From positions 6,597,326-6,661,325 of the forward strand of contig OX155973.1 of the NCBI GenBank assembly GCA_944548615.1: a DNA stretch of 64,000 nucleotides, in the 5' to 3' direction. The position numbers were made by a program, and so were the translations under genes. Shown piece after piece: positions 30,586 to 42,900 of this stretch. The first letter of the stretch is position 1, and the number at the start of each line of letters is the position of its first letter. The notes under the pieces are model-generated. The model was not told the origin of the DNA and made no database searches. It saw only the letters and a list, made by a program, of their open reading frames with translations. Origin of the DNA: Micropterix aruncella (taxonomy: Eukaryota; Arthropoda; Insecta; Lepidoptera; Micropterigidae).

Positions 30586-31337
30586 ATAATGGTGCTCCTA
30601 AACGGACTATACTTTTACAGCAATATGTTGCTGCAATATTGGCAACTATAACCCGGCTATCACTGCAACATTTTAATGGATCATATGGCTGGAATATATA
30701 TAGCCCAGCAATATTTCTGACAAAGTATGGCCCATCATTTTGTCACGTAAACGGGCAACAATGGCCGACGAAATTATACATGTCGCAGCGGCTTAATGTT
30801 TTAAAAGAAAATTTTAAACAAGAAAAAAGAGGAGAATGTGGATTCGTCCTTAAAAAAGGGGGACATTAAATATCTAAGCATGAATGTTTTTGAGTTTATA
30901 AACATTTCAATACACTAATAAATAATATCAATTATTTCAGGCAATTTTATATGATATATTAGAATAGATAATAATATTTTATAGATCAAAAAATTTGATC
31001 ATCAAATGATATGAATACAAATTGAAGATCTAAAGTTTGCCGTGCGTCGTGTCTCGCATCAGAAATAGACGCACTTATGCCGCAAAACTAAACCACTATA
31101 AAGCTGGCCGGGCATTATTGCAGTATTTTTGATTGCAAAGCGACCGTCCAGCAACATGCCGGCCACACATAAAAATGCGTCGGCCATACCAAAAATGTGT
31201 GGCAATATGGCCGGGCCTTAATAAAAATGTTGGCGTGTATTGCATAGTATAGTTGGTATTGTTAGCAATGTTGCCGGCAAATGTATTGCAGCCACATATT
31301 GCAGCGAAAATGTGGCCCGTTTAGGAGCGCTTTAAAT
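30586..31337. mobile_element. TIR MITE with GGCCGGGC/TGTGGC motifs
   Basis: GTGCTCCTAAACGG near the left end and CCGTTTAGGAGCGC near the right are inverted complements. TAA is present at both borders (…TATAA left, …TTTAA right), suggesting a Harbinger-type target. The interior repeats GCAATATTG- and GGCCGGGC-type motifs. The ORF at 30564-30869 lacks a family match. Confidence 0.65.
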
Positions 31338-31968
31338 AAAATATATAGGAAATATCCTGTGTTGGGTCAATCGATTGATTATTTAAATTGACTTATCAAT
31401 CATGATTGATTTAGTTGCGACTAATGTTAATCACGATTGACGTAATCGGTACTAAATCAATTAGTCGTTAATCGTTAATTGTGACTAACTTGCTCTTTAG
31501 ATACCACCTAGTCTGTCTGCGTGTGTGTGTGTGAAGTGTGTGTATTCCTTCACGATAGCACTCAAACGCTTCATCCGATTGAGCTTAAATTTGGCATGCA
31601 TGCATCATTGGTTATGGCAAGAGTTGAAAAGATTGTGGATGGAATTTATCCACCAGAGAGCACGCTAGTCACACTTCAATTTGGAAATATTACACACAGA
31701 GACTTGAAATTCGGTTAGGCCGAAATCACATTGTGAATTATTGGTTGGAATACCTCATATACAAGTGGCACAAATATTTTTTATAGTCCGCCATATATTA
31801 GTTAAATAGTAAGGCAAGGGCCTTACAAAAGCGGCAACGCTTGCGATGCGTGGCTCGTTCAAATTAGAATTTGAAGGCTCATGGCGACTCGTGTTTGCAA
31901 TTTGATTTTTAAATTGAATGAGATGACGCGCGTTCGAAATTCAAATTTTCATTGTTCTGCGTCGCATA
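31338..31968. other. Intergenic DNA with ATTGATTGAT-rich and GTGTGTGT repeats
   Basis: An iterated TAATCG/ATTGATT motif fills ~31365-31500, a (GT)n stretch lies at ~31520-31545, and a generic insect-repeat-like block (CGCTTCATCCGATTGAGC) at ~31568. No gene. Confidence 0.4.
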
Positions 31969-32503
31969 TTAACCCTCCAACCGCCGGCTATTTTCCTATT
32001 TTTTAATTAAAATCGCCGGCCAATTTAATTATACAGGTCGTAACTTGGCTGTTTTCAACTATGTCTTGGCTGCTGTCAGCCCGCAGCCGTGCAACTCGAG
32101 AACGTGGAAAATGCGACTCTCGATGTTGCAGGGCATGAGGGCAACATAAAAAGATTGTACGGGGAAATAGCGCAGAGATTATATGCAGCTCCGCGGAACC
32201 GTATGGAAAAAGCTGAACGAGCACGTAGGGGAGCACGGGTAGGAGTGAACCATTTTTTTTTAAAACAGTCATTACTTTTAAACTAAAAAAAATACGAATA
32301 AGCGGTGAAAAGCAACAGTTAGCTATATTTCTAGTAATATTAATGGACACAAAACACATTTAAATCATTCAAAGAGTACTTAAGTATTAACTTACAAAGT
32401 AAGAAATACCTATTGGCTCACTTCTCCCCATGCACGGGTAGGACTGAATCACATCCTGGGTTTAAGTGAGCCATAGGTATTTTGACATATTTTAGTATAA
32501 TAA

Positions 32504-33235
32504 TCAACGAACATTAATTGAATGAAACTTTATAGCAAATTTGTAATGGCAATGACGTCTCTTAGTTGTCCCTGAAAACTCTGGTTGAGGTAGAATCATT
32601 TTAATATCCTCGTAAGGCACATTCGTAATGTCAGGAATATTTGGCATTATAAAAATATCACCTTTTTTACGGAGAAAACTAACTGTGAATTCGAGTTCAT
32701 TAACACCTAATATCTTTCCAACATAGAATACATTAGGCTTCTTAGGGACAGTAAATTTTACTAAAATGTAATCTCCTTCAGCTGGATTGTCATTAAAGTT
32801 AGGTAGTGTTTCTTCACCAATAATCAAATCCTCCAATTCAAAATCAGAATCAGATGAATCCTGTAATATGACTTCTTCTTCATCTTCATCGTCGCTGCTG
32901 CTCAAAGCATGACTTATATTCTTCTTCATTTTAGCTAACTTTTTATTACATGGTCTATTTTCGATTTCTATTTTTTCAGGAGTGTCTGTGGCGATCATTG
33001 ATTTTCCCTTTTTACGATTCTTTGAAACGTCACTTCGTTTCGTTGCCTTGGGATAACCCTTGAATTGCTGTGGACTTAAAAAAAATCCAGACGAAGCCAA
33101 ATCCTTTTGATTAGACTCGTCAGGCAGAGCATATGATGTTGATGGTTGTTGATTAGGATCGAAAAGCTCGGTAGATAATGCTAGTTGACCCTCAAAATTT
33201 GGGGGATTACTTGTCGGTATGGCAGAATTTATGTC
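32504..33235 (-). pseudogene. C-terminal part of the pogo-like transposase
   Basis: The minus frame carries PTSNPPNFEGQLALSTELFD up to the LINE junction at 33235, then SSGFFLSPQQFKGYPKATKR. A nuclear-localisation-like KNRKKGKS, an acidic serine tract and a terminal domain with YILVKFTVPKKPNVFYVGKI follow, and it ends at the stop near 32504. It resumes the frame interrupted at 34833, so it belongs to the same transposase. Confidence 0.8.
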
Positions 33236-34832
33236 TCATTTCAAATTCCTCGGCAGAAAAATCACCCATCAGGGAAAAGACGTCTCGGGTGATCATGTTA
33301 TAGAGCATTTCAAAAGTTGCCTGGCGAAAATAGATGCCTTGCTAATTTCTGGCCCTCGTAAGGCCTGGATCTATGACAATTATCTAACGTCACATTTGTC
33401 ATGGCCCTTTCTTATTTACGATTTTACCAAAACCCAACTGTCCCGTCTAGATGCACTGGTGACAGCTAGTTTAAAATCCTGGCTGTCCTTAGCCAAACCA
33501 GCTGACCCCTCGACTCTCTTCAGGTCCAAACAAAATTTTGGGCTAGCGCTTAAACTGCCCTCTCTGCTCTACGCCAACTCCAGAATAACCAAAAATTCGA
33601 TTCTGTGCAATTCCAAAGATCCGGCAATATCGAAGCACGTAATAAGTGGCTGTAGTGATTCAAATGAACTACAAGCCCGCGTAGACTTCCACAAAAGGTT
33701 CCTTACTGGAATCAGCCAGAATGGCACTGGTCTGGGGTATGGCAGTACAACCACGAGCGACGTGGACTTGAAGAAGTCTCTTTTGCGGGGAGATTACGAC
33801 AGCAAGAGTATGGCTCATGCTATTGGCCTTCAATGCCAGAATGACTGGACAACAATTGGTGACTTTTGCATTCCGCCTCCAATGCACTGGAAGGTAATGC
33901 TCTATGACTGGACGCCAGAGATGCTGAAATTTTATTTGAATGCCTTTCAGCATACACTTCCAGACCCCAGTAACCTCGCTCGTTGGAGCTTTGCCGAGGA
34001 TAGTTCTTGTCCCCTCTGTAGCAATACCCCTTGCACAGCTAGACACATTCTAGCTGGCTGCAAGGTGGCCTTAGATCAAGGACGGTACACTTACCGCCAT
34101 GACAAAGTTCTCGCTGTTATTCGCGAGGTAATTAGTCTCTCAGTGGCTCGTGCCAACAAGGGTTTGACAGTATCCTCCAAACCCCCAATACAGTTTGTGC
34201 GGGATGGCTCTAAAGGCAAAAAACATTTAACTACAAAACCTTTCTCAATAATCGAGAAAGCTACAGATTGGACTCTGGAGGTTGATTCGGTCTCTAAGCA
34301 GTATAAATTCCCTGAAAGTCTCGGATGCACAGCCCTCCGTCCAGATATAACTCTTTACTCTCTATCTCGGAAGGTGGCTCTTATTGTAGAATTAACTGTT
34401 CCATGGGAATCAAATATCCCAAAAGACCACGAGTACAAATTAAATAAATACCATGATCTTGCAAATGCCGTAACCCGGAACGGCTTCACTGTTCACCTTC
34501 ACGCGGTGGAAGTTGGCGCTCGTGGCCTGCCAGCTAAATCTCTATTTCACCTCTTTAAAGATCTTGGCCTTTCCAGAAAAATAATCAACTCTTTCTTAGA
34601 AAAATTATCTAAAACTGCGATTTGCGCATCTCAAATTCTATGGCTTCGAAGGGGGAGTGAATGGGTGGCAAGGTGAACGCTCACATGTGGCAAGACAGCT
34701 GTCCTAAACCTACCACAGCCGGTTCGTAAGTCCGGAATCCACTGCTCACCCCCCAGAAGTGTAAAAAATAGTATTATGATGGGCCCGACTCCGGTCGGTG
34801 AATTCCATGGCAGCTCCGTTTGTATTTATTTA
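33236..34832 (+). mobile_element. RLE-type non-LTR retrotransposon (R2 supergroup), 5'-truncated
   Basis: Inserted in the pogo-like transposase gene, opposite strand. The 5' break is at ~33236, and the 3' UTR ends CCATGGCAGCTCCGTTTGTA plus a short TTTA tail. Nearly identical to the copy at 59619-61500, with only a handful of residue changes across ~470 shared codons, so both are recent. Confidence 0.9.
33237..34676 (+). pseudogene. RLE LINE ORF: RT thumb, CCHC knuckle and restriction-like endonuclease
   Basis: The frame is open to its natural stop, but the RT catalytic part is missing, so it is a 5'-truncated copy. Visible parts are a thumb/linker region, the zinc knuckle CPLCSNTPCTARHILAGC (~34010-34063), the RHDKVL motif, and the PD-(D/E)XK-like endonuclease core RPDITLYSL then VALIVELTVPWE (~34338-34407). 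Full-length family members nick a target site and prime reverse transcription from it. The first few codons from the ATG at 33219 derive from the interrupted host element, not from the LINE. Confidence 0.88.
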
Positions 34833-35967
34833 TATAGCATCGGGACATCTTCGATGACTAAATCCCTGTCAGTAACCGCACTACACATGAAATCAATTTC
34901 TGTAAATACTTCTCGGTCATAAGGAAATATGCCGGTTTTTTTAAATGCAGATATGATATTAGAGGGCGTCATTGCCTTTTGATATGCTATTCCAACACAT
35001 GATGCTACTTGATAAATGCTAAAAGTTTTCCCAGGATTATGAAGCATCCAGGAATCTATTGCTGAATTATATGCCGTCTTGAACGGCCCAAACACTCCTA
35101 CATCTAACGGTTGTAATTTATTTGTTGAGTGTGGTGGTACGGTCAAGATTGTAACTCCATGCTCCTTGGCCTCATCGATCACTGCTATAGACAGGTGAGC
35201 TTCACAATTGTCATAAATTAACAATGATGGATTTTCTCTGCTGCTGGATGTGCATTTGATAAAGTGCCTCATAACTTCAAGGCAAAGTTTGCTAGACCAA
35301 GAGTTCCACTGGGGGCTCCTACCCCCATATGCTCCTGGTAATGAACTCTAGGAAAGACAAGTGCTGGTGGAATATATTGAACAGATGCACTAATTATTGC
35401 ACAAGTAGTTACAAGAGTCCCTCTTTCTCCGCTAGTAACTTTGGAAACACTCTTGATGCCCTTTTCTGCGATGACCTAGAAACAAAATACATAATGAAGG
35501 AACCGGTAGAAGGATTTATAAAAATAAATAGCACTTCCACTTCCAATAATTTTACCTTTTGAGGTTTCTGTACAGTAACGGTGCCAGTTTCATCAAGGTT
35601 GTAAATTCTTGTGCCATTTGCAAATGCTGGTGACCTTGCTATAGCTTCTTTCAATTTATCGAAAAATATATTCACATTGTGAACATTAAACGATGTTGCC
35701 CTAGAAAGAGAACAACCTTCAGGTGTCCGAAGGGATAAATCAGGATAACGTCTTCTGAAATTATTCATCCATTCGAGACCACCCATTTTATCCTTATGCC
35801 AGTTTTGAGGAACATTAATTTTATTGATAATCGCCATCTCATATGCCACACGACGACATTCATTCATTGGAAGACCATAAAACATCCTGGAACAGCTAAT
35901 GATATTCTTTCAGTGCTAGCTCCTGCTCATTGGTGAATATTCTTTTGGCATAGTAGTTTGGTGGCAT
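34833..35967 (-). pseudogene. pogo-like transposase, N-terminal and catalytic part
   Basis: Minus strand from the ATG at 35967 (MPPNYYAKRIFTNEQELALK). A frameshift near 35905 is needed to reach SRMFYGLPMNECRRVAYE. The CENP-B-type region with GGLEWMNNFRRRYPDLSLRT is followed by D in IYNLDETGT, then decayed sequence with stops at ~35275-35405. SLLIYDNCEAHL and NKLQPLDVGVFGPFK carry the second and third catalytic Asp. A dead copy. Confidence 0.82.
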
Positions 35968-36521
35968 TGTTACTGCTGTAAATTAAATAAAAATCTATAC
36001 ATTTGTGTTACCTAGAAAAATATAATAATAATAATATTCCCAAGGGGAGGAGTGAACCATGGTTCACTGCTCCCCGGTCGATAATGGTTCAATCCTCCTC
36101 AAGCAGCGAAAAATATTTGAATAAATCACAATTTCTTATTTTTAATAATATACCTTTAAACACACACATTACTATAAAATCAATAGTCTATTACTTACGT
36201 ATTATTAACGTGCTGGTATTTTGCCCCAAAATTTGACCCGAAAAACAAATTCCACAATCTGCATAAAATAAAATTTGACGCCAAAATACTAGCGTACCAC
36301 CAACAACGCGCGCACACGCAGCGGGAGCCGGGCACTGATCATATAAATAGAGCCGGGCGGCAACTAAATCAATATGGCGGACATACGACGTGACCTCGCT
36401 GATGCGGTTTTGGCCAGTATCGGTGTGAGTGTGCCATACATACATAGAGAGTGATTCACTCCTCCCCATGGTTCACTCCTACCCGTGCTCCCCTACGCGT
36501 CTCCCGCGGTTGGAGGGTTAA

Positions 36522-36834
36522 CAGAAATTTTCGCCAACTGCTCATCGACTTTATTTATGAAATAATTATTCAGATCGAATAAGTCCCTGACTACCTGCCG
36601 GGAAAGTTGGGTTGACATAAACGATTTTTTTTAACTCTAAAAACTTTCGTGCAATTTTTGGCATTCAGTAGTTTTTAAAAGGAGCGCTCTTGTGCTCACA
36701 CTGAACGTAATAGTGAACAGTATGGCAACACCGTTGTTGTGACTTGTCTTTTTCGGAGGCGAATGATTTGACAGTTCTTCCGTTGTGTCGGGTTTTCTTT
36801 GATTTGTCTGAAGAGGCTCTAAAAACCGTTTGAA
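36522..36834 (+). promoter_or_regulatory. Probable promoter and 5' UTR of TXNL1
   Basis: Single-copy-looking sequence directly before the TXNL1 start codon, with TGACAGTTCTTCCGTTGTGTCGG about 60 bp upstream. No TATA box can be named. The TTAA MITE ends at 36521, so it now lies within ~310 bp of the start codon. The CTGCCGGGAAAGTTGGGTTGACA motif at ~36596 recurs at 20345 and 43683 near splice acceptors, so part of it is repetitive. Confidence 0.45.
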
Positions 36835-36932
36835 ATGGGTTTAGCGACTGTGATCAACGACGAAGGCCATTTCCAAGGGGAAATGGCAGCAGCCGGAACC
36901 AAACTAGTCGTTGTGGACTTCACGGCGACCTG
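36835..36932 (+). CDS. TXNL1: TXNL1 exon 1
   Basis: MGLATVINDEGHFQGEMAAA start of the thioredoxin fold. The donor GTATGT splits the Trp codon of the active site (TG|G). Confidence 0.93.
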
Positions 36933-39900
36933 GTATGTAAGCTAACATACGAATCCTTCTCCTTCCTGTTACAGTGATAAAAATCGTAATAATTGAATGC
37001 CATTCCGGCGTCTTTCTGGAATACGATAGTTTCGTGTTTTACCTGATTGACTTTTCAATTTTTCGTGATGAAAATCGGGTTTTTACTAACTCTTTGATGT
37101 GATTAAAAACAGAGAATATATTCAGTTTAGGTCAGTATTCTATTGTTGAATAAAAATCACGCTATTAAATTCGATTATTTTAATGCTAAGTAAATCCGAA
37201 AGAAAATTTTATTAATATTTTAAGACCATAATATGAAAGTATGGATATTTGGGCAAGTTTAGGTAAGTATTCTACATTGAAGGGGTTTTAACGTCACCCG
37301 AAACTGCAAAAATCTTTCTTCGGCCTCAATAAATAAGCGAAGGTATTTATTAGGTAATGCTACCAGTTCTACATTGTCAATTTTTTTTACAACACCCGAC
37401 TATTCACCACGCTGATTCCAAAACTGCAATAATCTTTTGTCGGACTAAATAAATAAGCCACATATAGACATTTAAAGAAGTGTTGGACACCTACATTTCG
37501 GTAGGTTCAGTTAGTTTTTTTTTAAACAATTCATAAACACCTATATGTCAGTATTTTAAACCGTCATAAAAACTATATTTAAAAATTATTAAAAAAACCA
37601 ACATGTTTTAAAAAAAAAAATGTAGGTGGTTGTCAAATTTTTCGAACGTTTGGTTCTGCGTCGGCGGAGTGGCGGCCATATGTGCACCAGATTTCAATAT
37701 TTTTACCGCCAACCCTCACTTGTTTAAATTGCAAGCTACTAATCATTTATTCCTTTATGATAGCTAGTATTATAAGTGTCATTCTATTTGTATAGTTACG
37801 GTAATATCATTATTAATTTTACTTCTCAATGCCTTGGTTTTTCTGTTATGTTGATTAGTAATAAGTGAATAACAAAATAAATAAAAATAAATAAATAATG
37901 CCCAGGGGAACTGATCCACCATGCCATGGCAGGAAAAACAGATTCCTTAACGGGGGTTTGTCCCTCTTTGAGGAGGCTACTGGATAGGAAATGAACTGAG
38001 AGTTGAGCCGACAAGAGATAACGAGCAGGAAGGCCCAACTGCACAGAAACCGTTAACTCCCACAGAATTTTCCACAGTTAATCCTATTTTTACACTACTG
38101 CCCAACAAAAATAAGTGTAATGTGTTCAGAGTCCATCTACGTATGTTTTCCGTTTCTTTATTCCACTATAGGTTCTAAACGCTCAAACCGATTTAGAAAT
38201 ATGTGGTATTGTTAGAACCATTGTCATTCCCAGTGTTATAGGGTACCTTAACTGTTAAAATATCAAGTAAACAGTTGTCTAAATATCCAAATCTCTAAAT
38301 GTCAATAAATTAACATAAATATATCGTGTTTAGTGTCAAATGAAAGATTTGATTGAGTACATTACCGAAATGTACATCTATCTATATGGATAAATACATA
38401 AACCACAAGTATTTCATTAAAAGAACATTAGTAATGGCGTATATAAAATATAATAATAATAATCAATAAAAATAGCTAAAAACGAATAGTCAGCCTATTG
38501 TATCGATTAGGGTTTGATTTACGGAGTATTTTTAAGTGATTATGGAATAAATTTACATATCAATACCATTTAACCCGTTGAGTATGAGTCAACCAAATCT
38601 GGTCGCGAAACAATTATCCATTGAGTACGAGTTGACCAAATCTGGTCGCGCGTTTTTTTCACTTCTTTGACGTTGTCATATTTATTCATAATTATCTAAT
38701 TGTTTTACAAAATGATATTTCAATATTCTATATTCGAAAGTAGTTTCGTAGTTATAGTACTTTAAGTCGATGTCGCCGAAAATCCTGCAAAAGAGACAGA
38801 TGCATCCATGAAAATACCCATTTACTCCAAGGTTTAAATGGGTATTATAAAGATCACAGCAGCGTGTGAGTACTCCATTCCTTGATGCATTAGTTTTAAA
38901 ACGCGGCAATCGAAACAGGTCAAATTGGCGTGTGGTCCTCATTGGGGCGTTAATATTGATCGCTCCCACCAGGTCAGAGCAATCGAATATACCATTCATT
39001 ATTTTATGAGGCACAGAGCATCATTCAAGTTGCGCCGATAATATAGCAAATTTATTTTAAATAGTAAGGCCGCCTCGTTAGTAGTATTACAATAACTTTC
39101 GTCGTTTTTTATTCTTTTTAATATATTTAGTTATACGCAATCATTCGTATTATAATAATTAGGTAATGTTTATTTTCTATTTTTTTTGTGAAAGGTGCCC
39201 TCCGTGCCAACGCATAGCTCCTTTCTTCGAGCAGCTACCAGCTAAGTTTCCGCGTGCCGTTTTCTTAAAAGTGGACGTCGACAAGTGCGCGGACACGGCT
39301 TCAACTCAAGGTGTAACTGCTATGCCTACGTTTATGTTCTTCAGGAACCGGGTAAGGATAAACAGAAATATCGAGAAGCTATTTACGACACATCAAAGAG
39401 CCATTACAAACACTTTAGAGCAGCGGTTTCCAAAGTGTGGGTCGCGACCCACTGGTGGGTCGCGAGCCGATTCCAGGTGGGTCGCGGACACAACGTATGA
39501 GCGTAGGGCAGATAGACGACGAGATAGATTGACAAGTTTCAGTGTATTTAGGATACCTACAGACAATATAATAAAATAAAATAAATATAGCACTTGAAAA
39601 GAATAGAATATAAAACTTGCAACAGCGCGGTAAGATGAAAAAGCCGCACGAAGAGACAGTGCAGCGCCACGTCTCTAGCCTCGTCTCGCTCGCCTTCGGC
39701 CGCTGCGCGGCCGGGCGGCACAACGCCGTATTTGTGGGAAAGTATAAAGACAAAGTACAGGAACAAGCTAGATTTGTCAAATTCTCTGCGCTTAAAAATA
39801 TCTCGCATAAAGTTGACGTAGAAGCTGTAATTTGGAAAAATAGAAATCAAGCTTATCCGTCACACTAAATTATTTCGTAAGTAGGAAGGTATATGAACGT

Positions 39901-42900
39901 AGTTCTTAGTTTCTATTTTTTGTATTGTCGCACATTAGAATTTCCTACAAAATAAAGTCTTACTTATGATACTTACAAATGAATTGTTTATTTTTTACAT
40001 CAAACCACACACTAACTTTTCTGAAAAGCTTCTCGCTGGGTCGCAAAATATTGTGATTTTAAAAAGTGGGTCGCGGGGTCAATAAGTTTGGGAACCCCTG
40101 CTCTAGAGATTTAATTACTTACACAATAAGGTGTGAAAACAAAGAAACAAATTTTTAGCGGGTGAAATCTCTGTTACTATCAAAATGTAACAAAGACTTA
40201 ACACTCGCTTTCCTCTTGCTGCCAAATTATAGATTACAGGAACGACTGATCAAAGAAGGTGCGTTCGGCTTCTTCTTCTCCGTCGTTCCCTTATTACTGA
40301 GGATCGTGGCCACTAGACAACAGTTTGCCTACGAGGCTCCTCCACTTCGACCTGTCTTCTGCATGGCGGATCGCAGATTGTATTGACCCTTTTGTAACTT
40401 CTTTGATGAGGTCGTTCCATCTGGCCGGTGATCTGTCTCTGCTTCTTCTTCTCTCCACTTGACCCCCGGAAAGCATTTTCTCCAGATTCTCTGGGTTTCT
40501 CCTGGCAACATGACCGAAGAACTGCAGGACCCTTCTCATGCATACATTTTGCGGTGTCGACTACAACGGGCGAGCCCGTCACCACAGGACGTTTTAACGA
40601 TTAGTCGTTCTGTCGCCCTGCAGTGAACGTAGAAGACTTTGGACAGTACAATTCTACGTCCAGCTACGTCACAACCCGTGAGAGTCCAACGCCTTACCGC
40701 GAGTGAGCCAGGAATAAACCCGGCGGGCTCGAGATACTCGCGGCCCTCACTTCCAATTGTGACCAGATTTCTCCGGTCTCTCGATTGGTTCCGAGTTCGA
40801 GGTCGCTTGCACGGTCCTCTCCCTTACGAAGCGGTGAAACGGAGTGCACCGAATCTATCGCGGACCAAGGCGTCCTTTGCCCGACTCTGAACCGGGATCG
40901 GATGGCCAATGGTCATTTCAAGAGCAGTCGCCGTAAGGTAGACAACCAGCCCCGCTCTGTAGGAAACAATACAGTTCCCAGACTCCCCCGACTGTTAGTT
41001 GGAGAGCACAATCGATTGGCTTGTGCCGCACGGTGTGCAGACCGTCCAGGGGCGCCAGAGGTTTGATTCCCAGAATAGACTGGTTGACCCAGTGTCCTAC
41101 CCAGGATTCGCACCCCATGCGGGGAGGCCGTCGGATGGGTGTTGACCCGTGAGTGTGACCGACCCTGAACACATGGGTCATCGTGGCCACCTCATCATGG
41201 GCCCGTTAGCCCCCAAAAGTGGAGAGTCTCACTTGGATGCCGAGTTCTTCCAGGACAGATTTGTTGGTGCGGCGTGCTGTCCATGGGTTTCCTAGCATTT
41301 TACGCCAACACCACATCTCCAGTGCATCGATTTTGGTGCGTATCCGAGCCTTCAGCGTCCATGTCTCCGATGCATAGAGAAAGATTGAGAAAACCAGAGC
41401 TTGAACCAGCCTGACCTTAGTCCGCTTGCTTATACCCCGATTCTTCCACAGCCTTTCTAGCTTGCTCTTGGCAGATCTTGCCATCTGGCTTCTGCGGGAG
41501 GCTTCTTTTTCACAGTTTCCGTCGTTGCATATCATGGAGCCAAGATAGACAAAGTCTTTCACAGCTTGAAGATCACTCAGCTCGTTGGTGCGTTGCATGG
41601 TTCCAGTCCGGTCCACAAACATGAGTTTGGTCTTGCTGCGGTTCATGTGCTGTCCATACTCCTTGCTTTCCTTCTCCACCCTGCGTAATAGGGTCGCCAA
41701 CTCATTTTCATCGGCACTTATGATGGTCGTGTCGTCGGCGAATCTTAGGTTGTTGATTCTGAGACCTCCTATGCGAATTCCACCCTCTCATTCGTCTAGG
41801 ATTTTTCTCATTTTATGTTCGCCGATCAAATTGAAGAGTTTCGGAGATAAGATGCACCCTTGTCTGACCCTCTCTCTGTTTTGAAGGTATTCGAAAGCTC
41901 ATCGTCCAACTTTACTCTCGAAGCGCCTTTCATATACAGACTCTGTATGAGGAATATAAGGTGGTTTGGGATCCCCATATCGCGCATAACCTTAACCCGG
42001 TCGCTCCGTAACATCCCCTAGCGGACCAAATGTCGGCCGCCTAACACTCCGTAACGTTGTATACGGGACCAAACGCTCGCCGCTGCGAAATATGCAATTT
42101 ACAATTCGAGGGCGCTACGATATGGCCAAAATATCTTTAATTCAAGATTTCCTTCTGGCAATATCGAAGGATGATTTAAAAAGTGAGCATAGACGTCAAA
42201 CGCTAGTGTCCGCCGGCAACCACCACGGTCGCGTACCGTTCTGCGAAATGTGTGATAAAAATGGTGTGTGTGCGTTGTGTGAGTGCAATTTACTGGAGAA
42301 CAGTGAGTAATTTGCATTTTAAGTAGTTTCTAAATAAGGATTAGTCATTTGAGATAGTCCATTTGCTGTTTTTCACGAATTTTTAAACAAAAGACTTCGG
42401 CGACAACACAGCCCTCCCGAAAAAATGGCATTTTTATTTTGTAATGTTTGTGAATTATCCCGATATATCGCGAAATTGGACGTGATGTAGCTTTAATTTA
42501 CTAACAAAATAGGTATTGCTTCATTTACATCCTAAGTTATCACATAATTAGGCGTATTTTGAACATTATATTATGTTGTTTTCTAATATGACTCGCGCAA
42601 AGAAACTTGTTTTGATAATTACTATGAGAGAATTAAGTGCGGTTTTTTATAGTTTTTCGATGAAATCTGACTCTTTGGAGTATAGTAATTAGTTATTAGG
42701 CATATAATAATTATATAATGAGACAATATAATTGAAAAAATCTAACGAATTTTATATTATGAGCATTCAAAGTTTATTATTAAGTTTTGGAAACTCTCAA
42801 AACTTTAGATTTTTCTGTAATATCAGACAAAGCTCAAAGTTCTGGTGTGATTTCTAAAGAAGTGTAATGTAGTAATAAAGTTATTTTAAAAGAATTTCAT

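Larger units (their letters stand above)
32228..36493 (-). mobile_element. pogo/Jerky-type DNA transposon, nested
   Basis: GGGGAGCACGGGTAGGAGTG at the left and its exact inverted copy at the right, each flanked by TA. The terminal motif also recurs internally (e.g. GGTAGGACTGAATCAC near 32438 and GGAGGAGTGAACC near 36045). It encodes a DDE_1 transposase on the minus strand, broken by the RLE LINE at 33236-34832. Confidence 0.9.
31969..36521. mobile_element. piggyBac-like TTAA MITE, host of two nested insertions
   Basis: TTAACCCTCCAACCGC at the left (31969) and GCGGTTGGAGGGTTAA at the right (ending 36521) are exact inverted repeats including TTAA. After removing the inserted element at 32228-36493, only about 290 bp of MITE remains, with an AACGTGGAAAATGCG... 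fragment inside. Confidence 0.85.

Noticed and set aside
33669..34046. 125-codon minus ORF (and its twin at 60398-60775)
   Set aside because: Antisense shadow of the RLE LINE ORF, conserved only because the two copies are nearly identical.
39617..39868. 83-codon ORF as a TXNL1 alternative exon
   Set aside because: It lies wholly inside the hAT element bounded by an 8-bp duplication.
42099..42317. 72-codon minus ORF
   Set aside because: Shadow of the piggyBac cysteine-rich remnant on the + strand.
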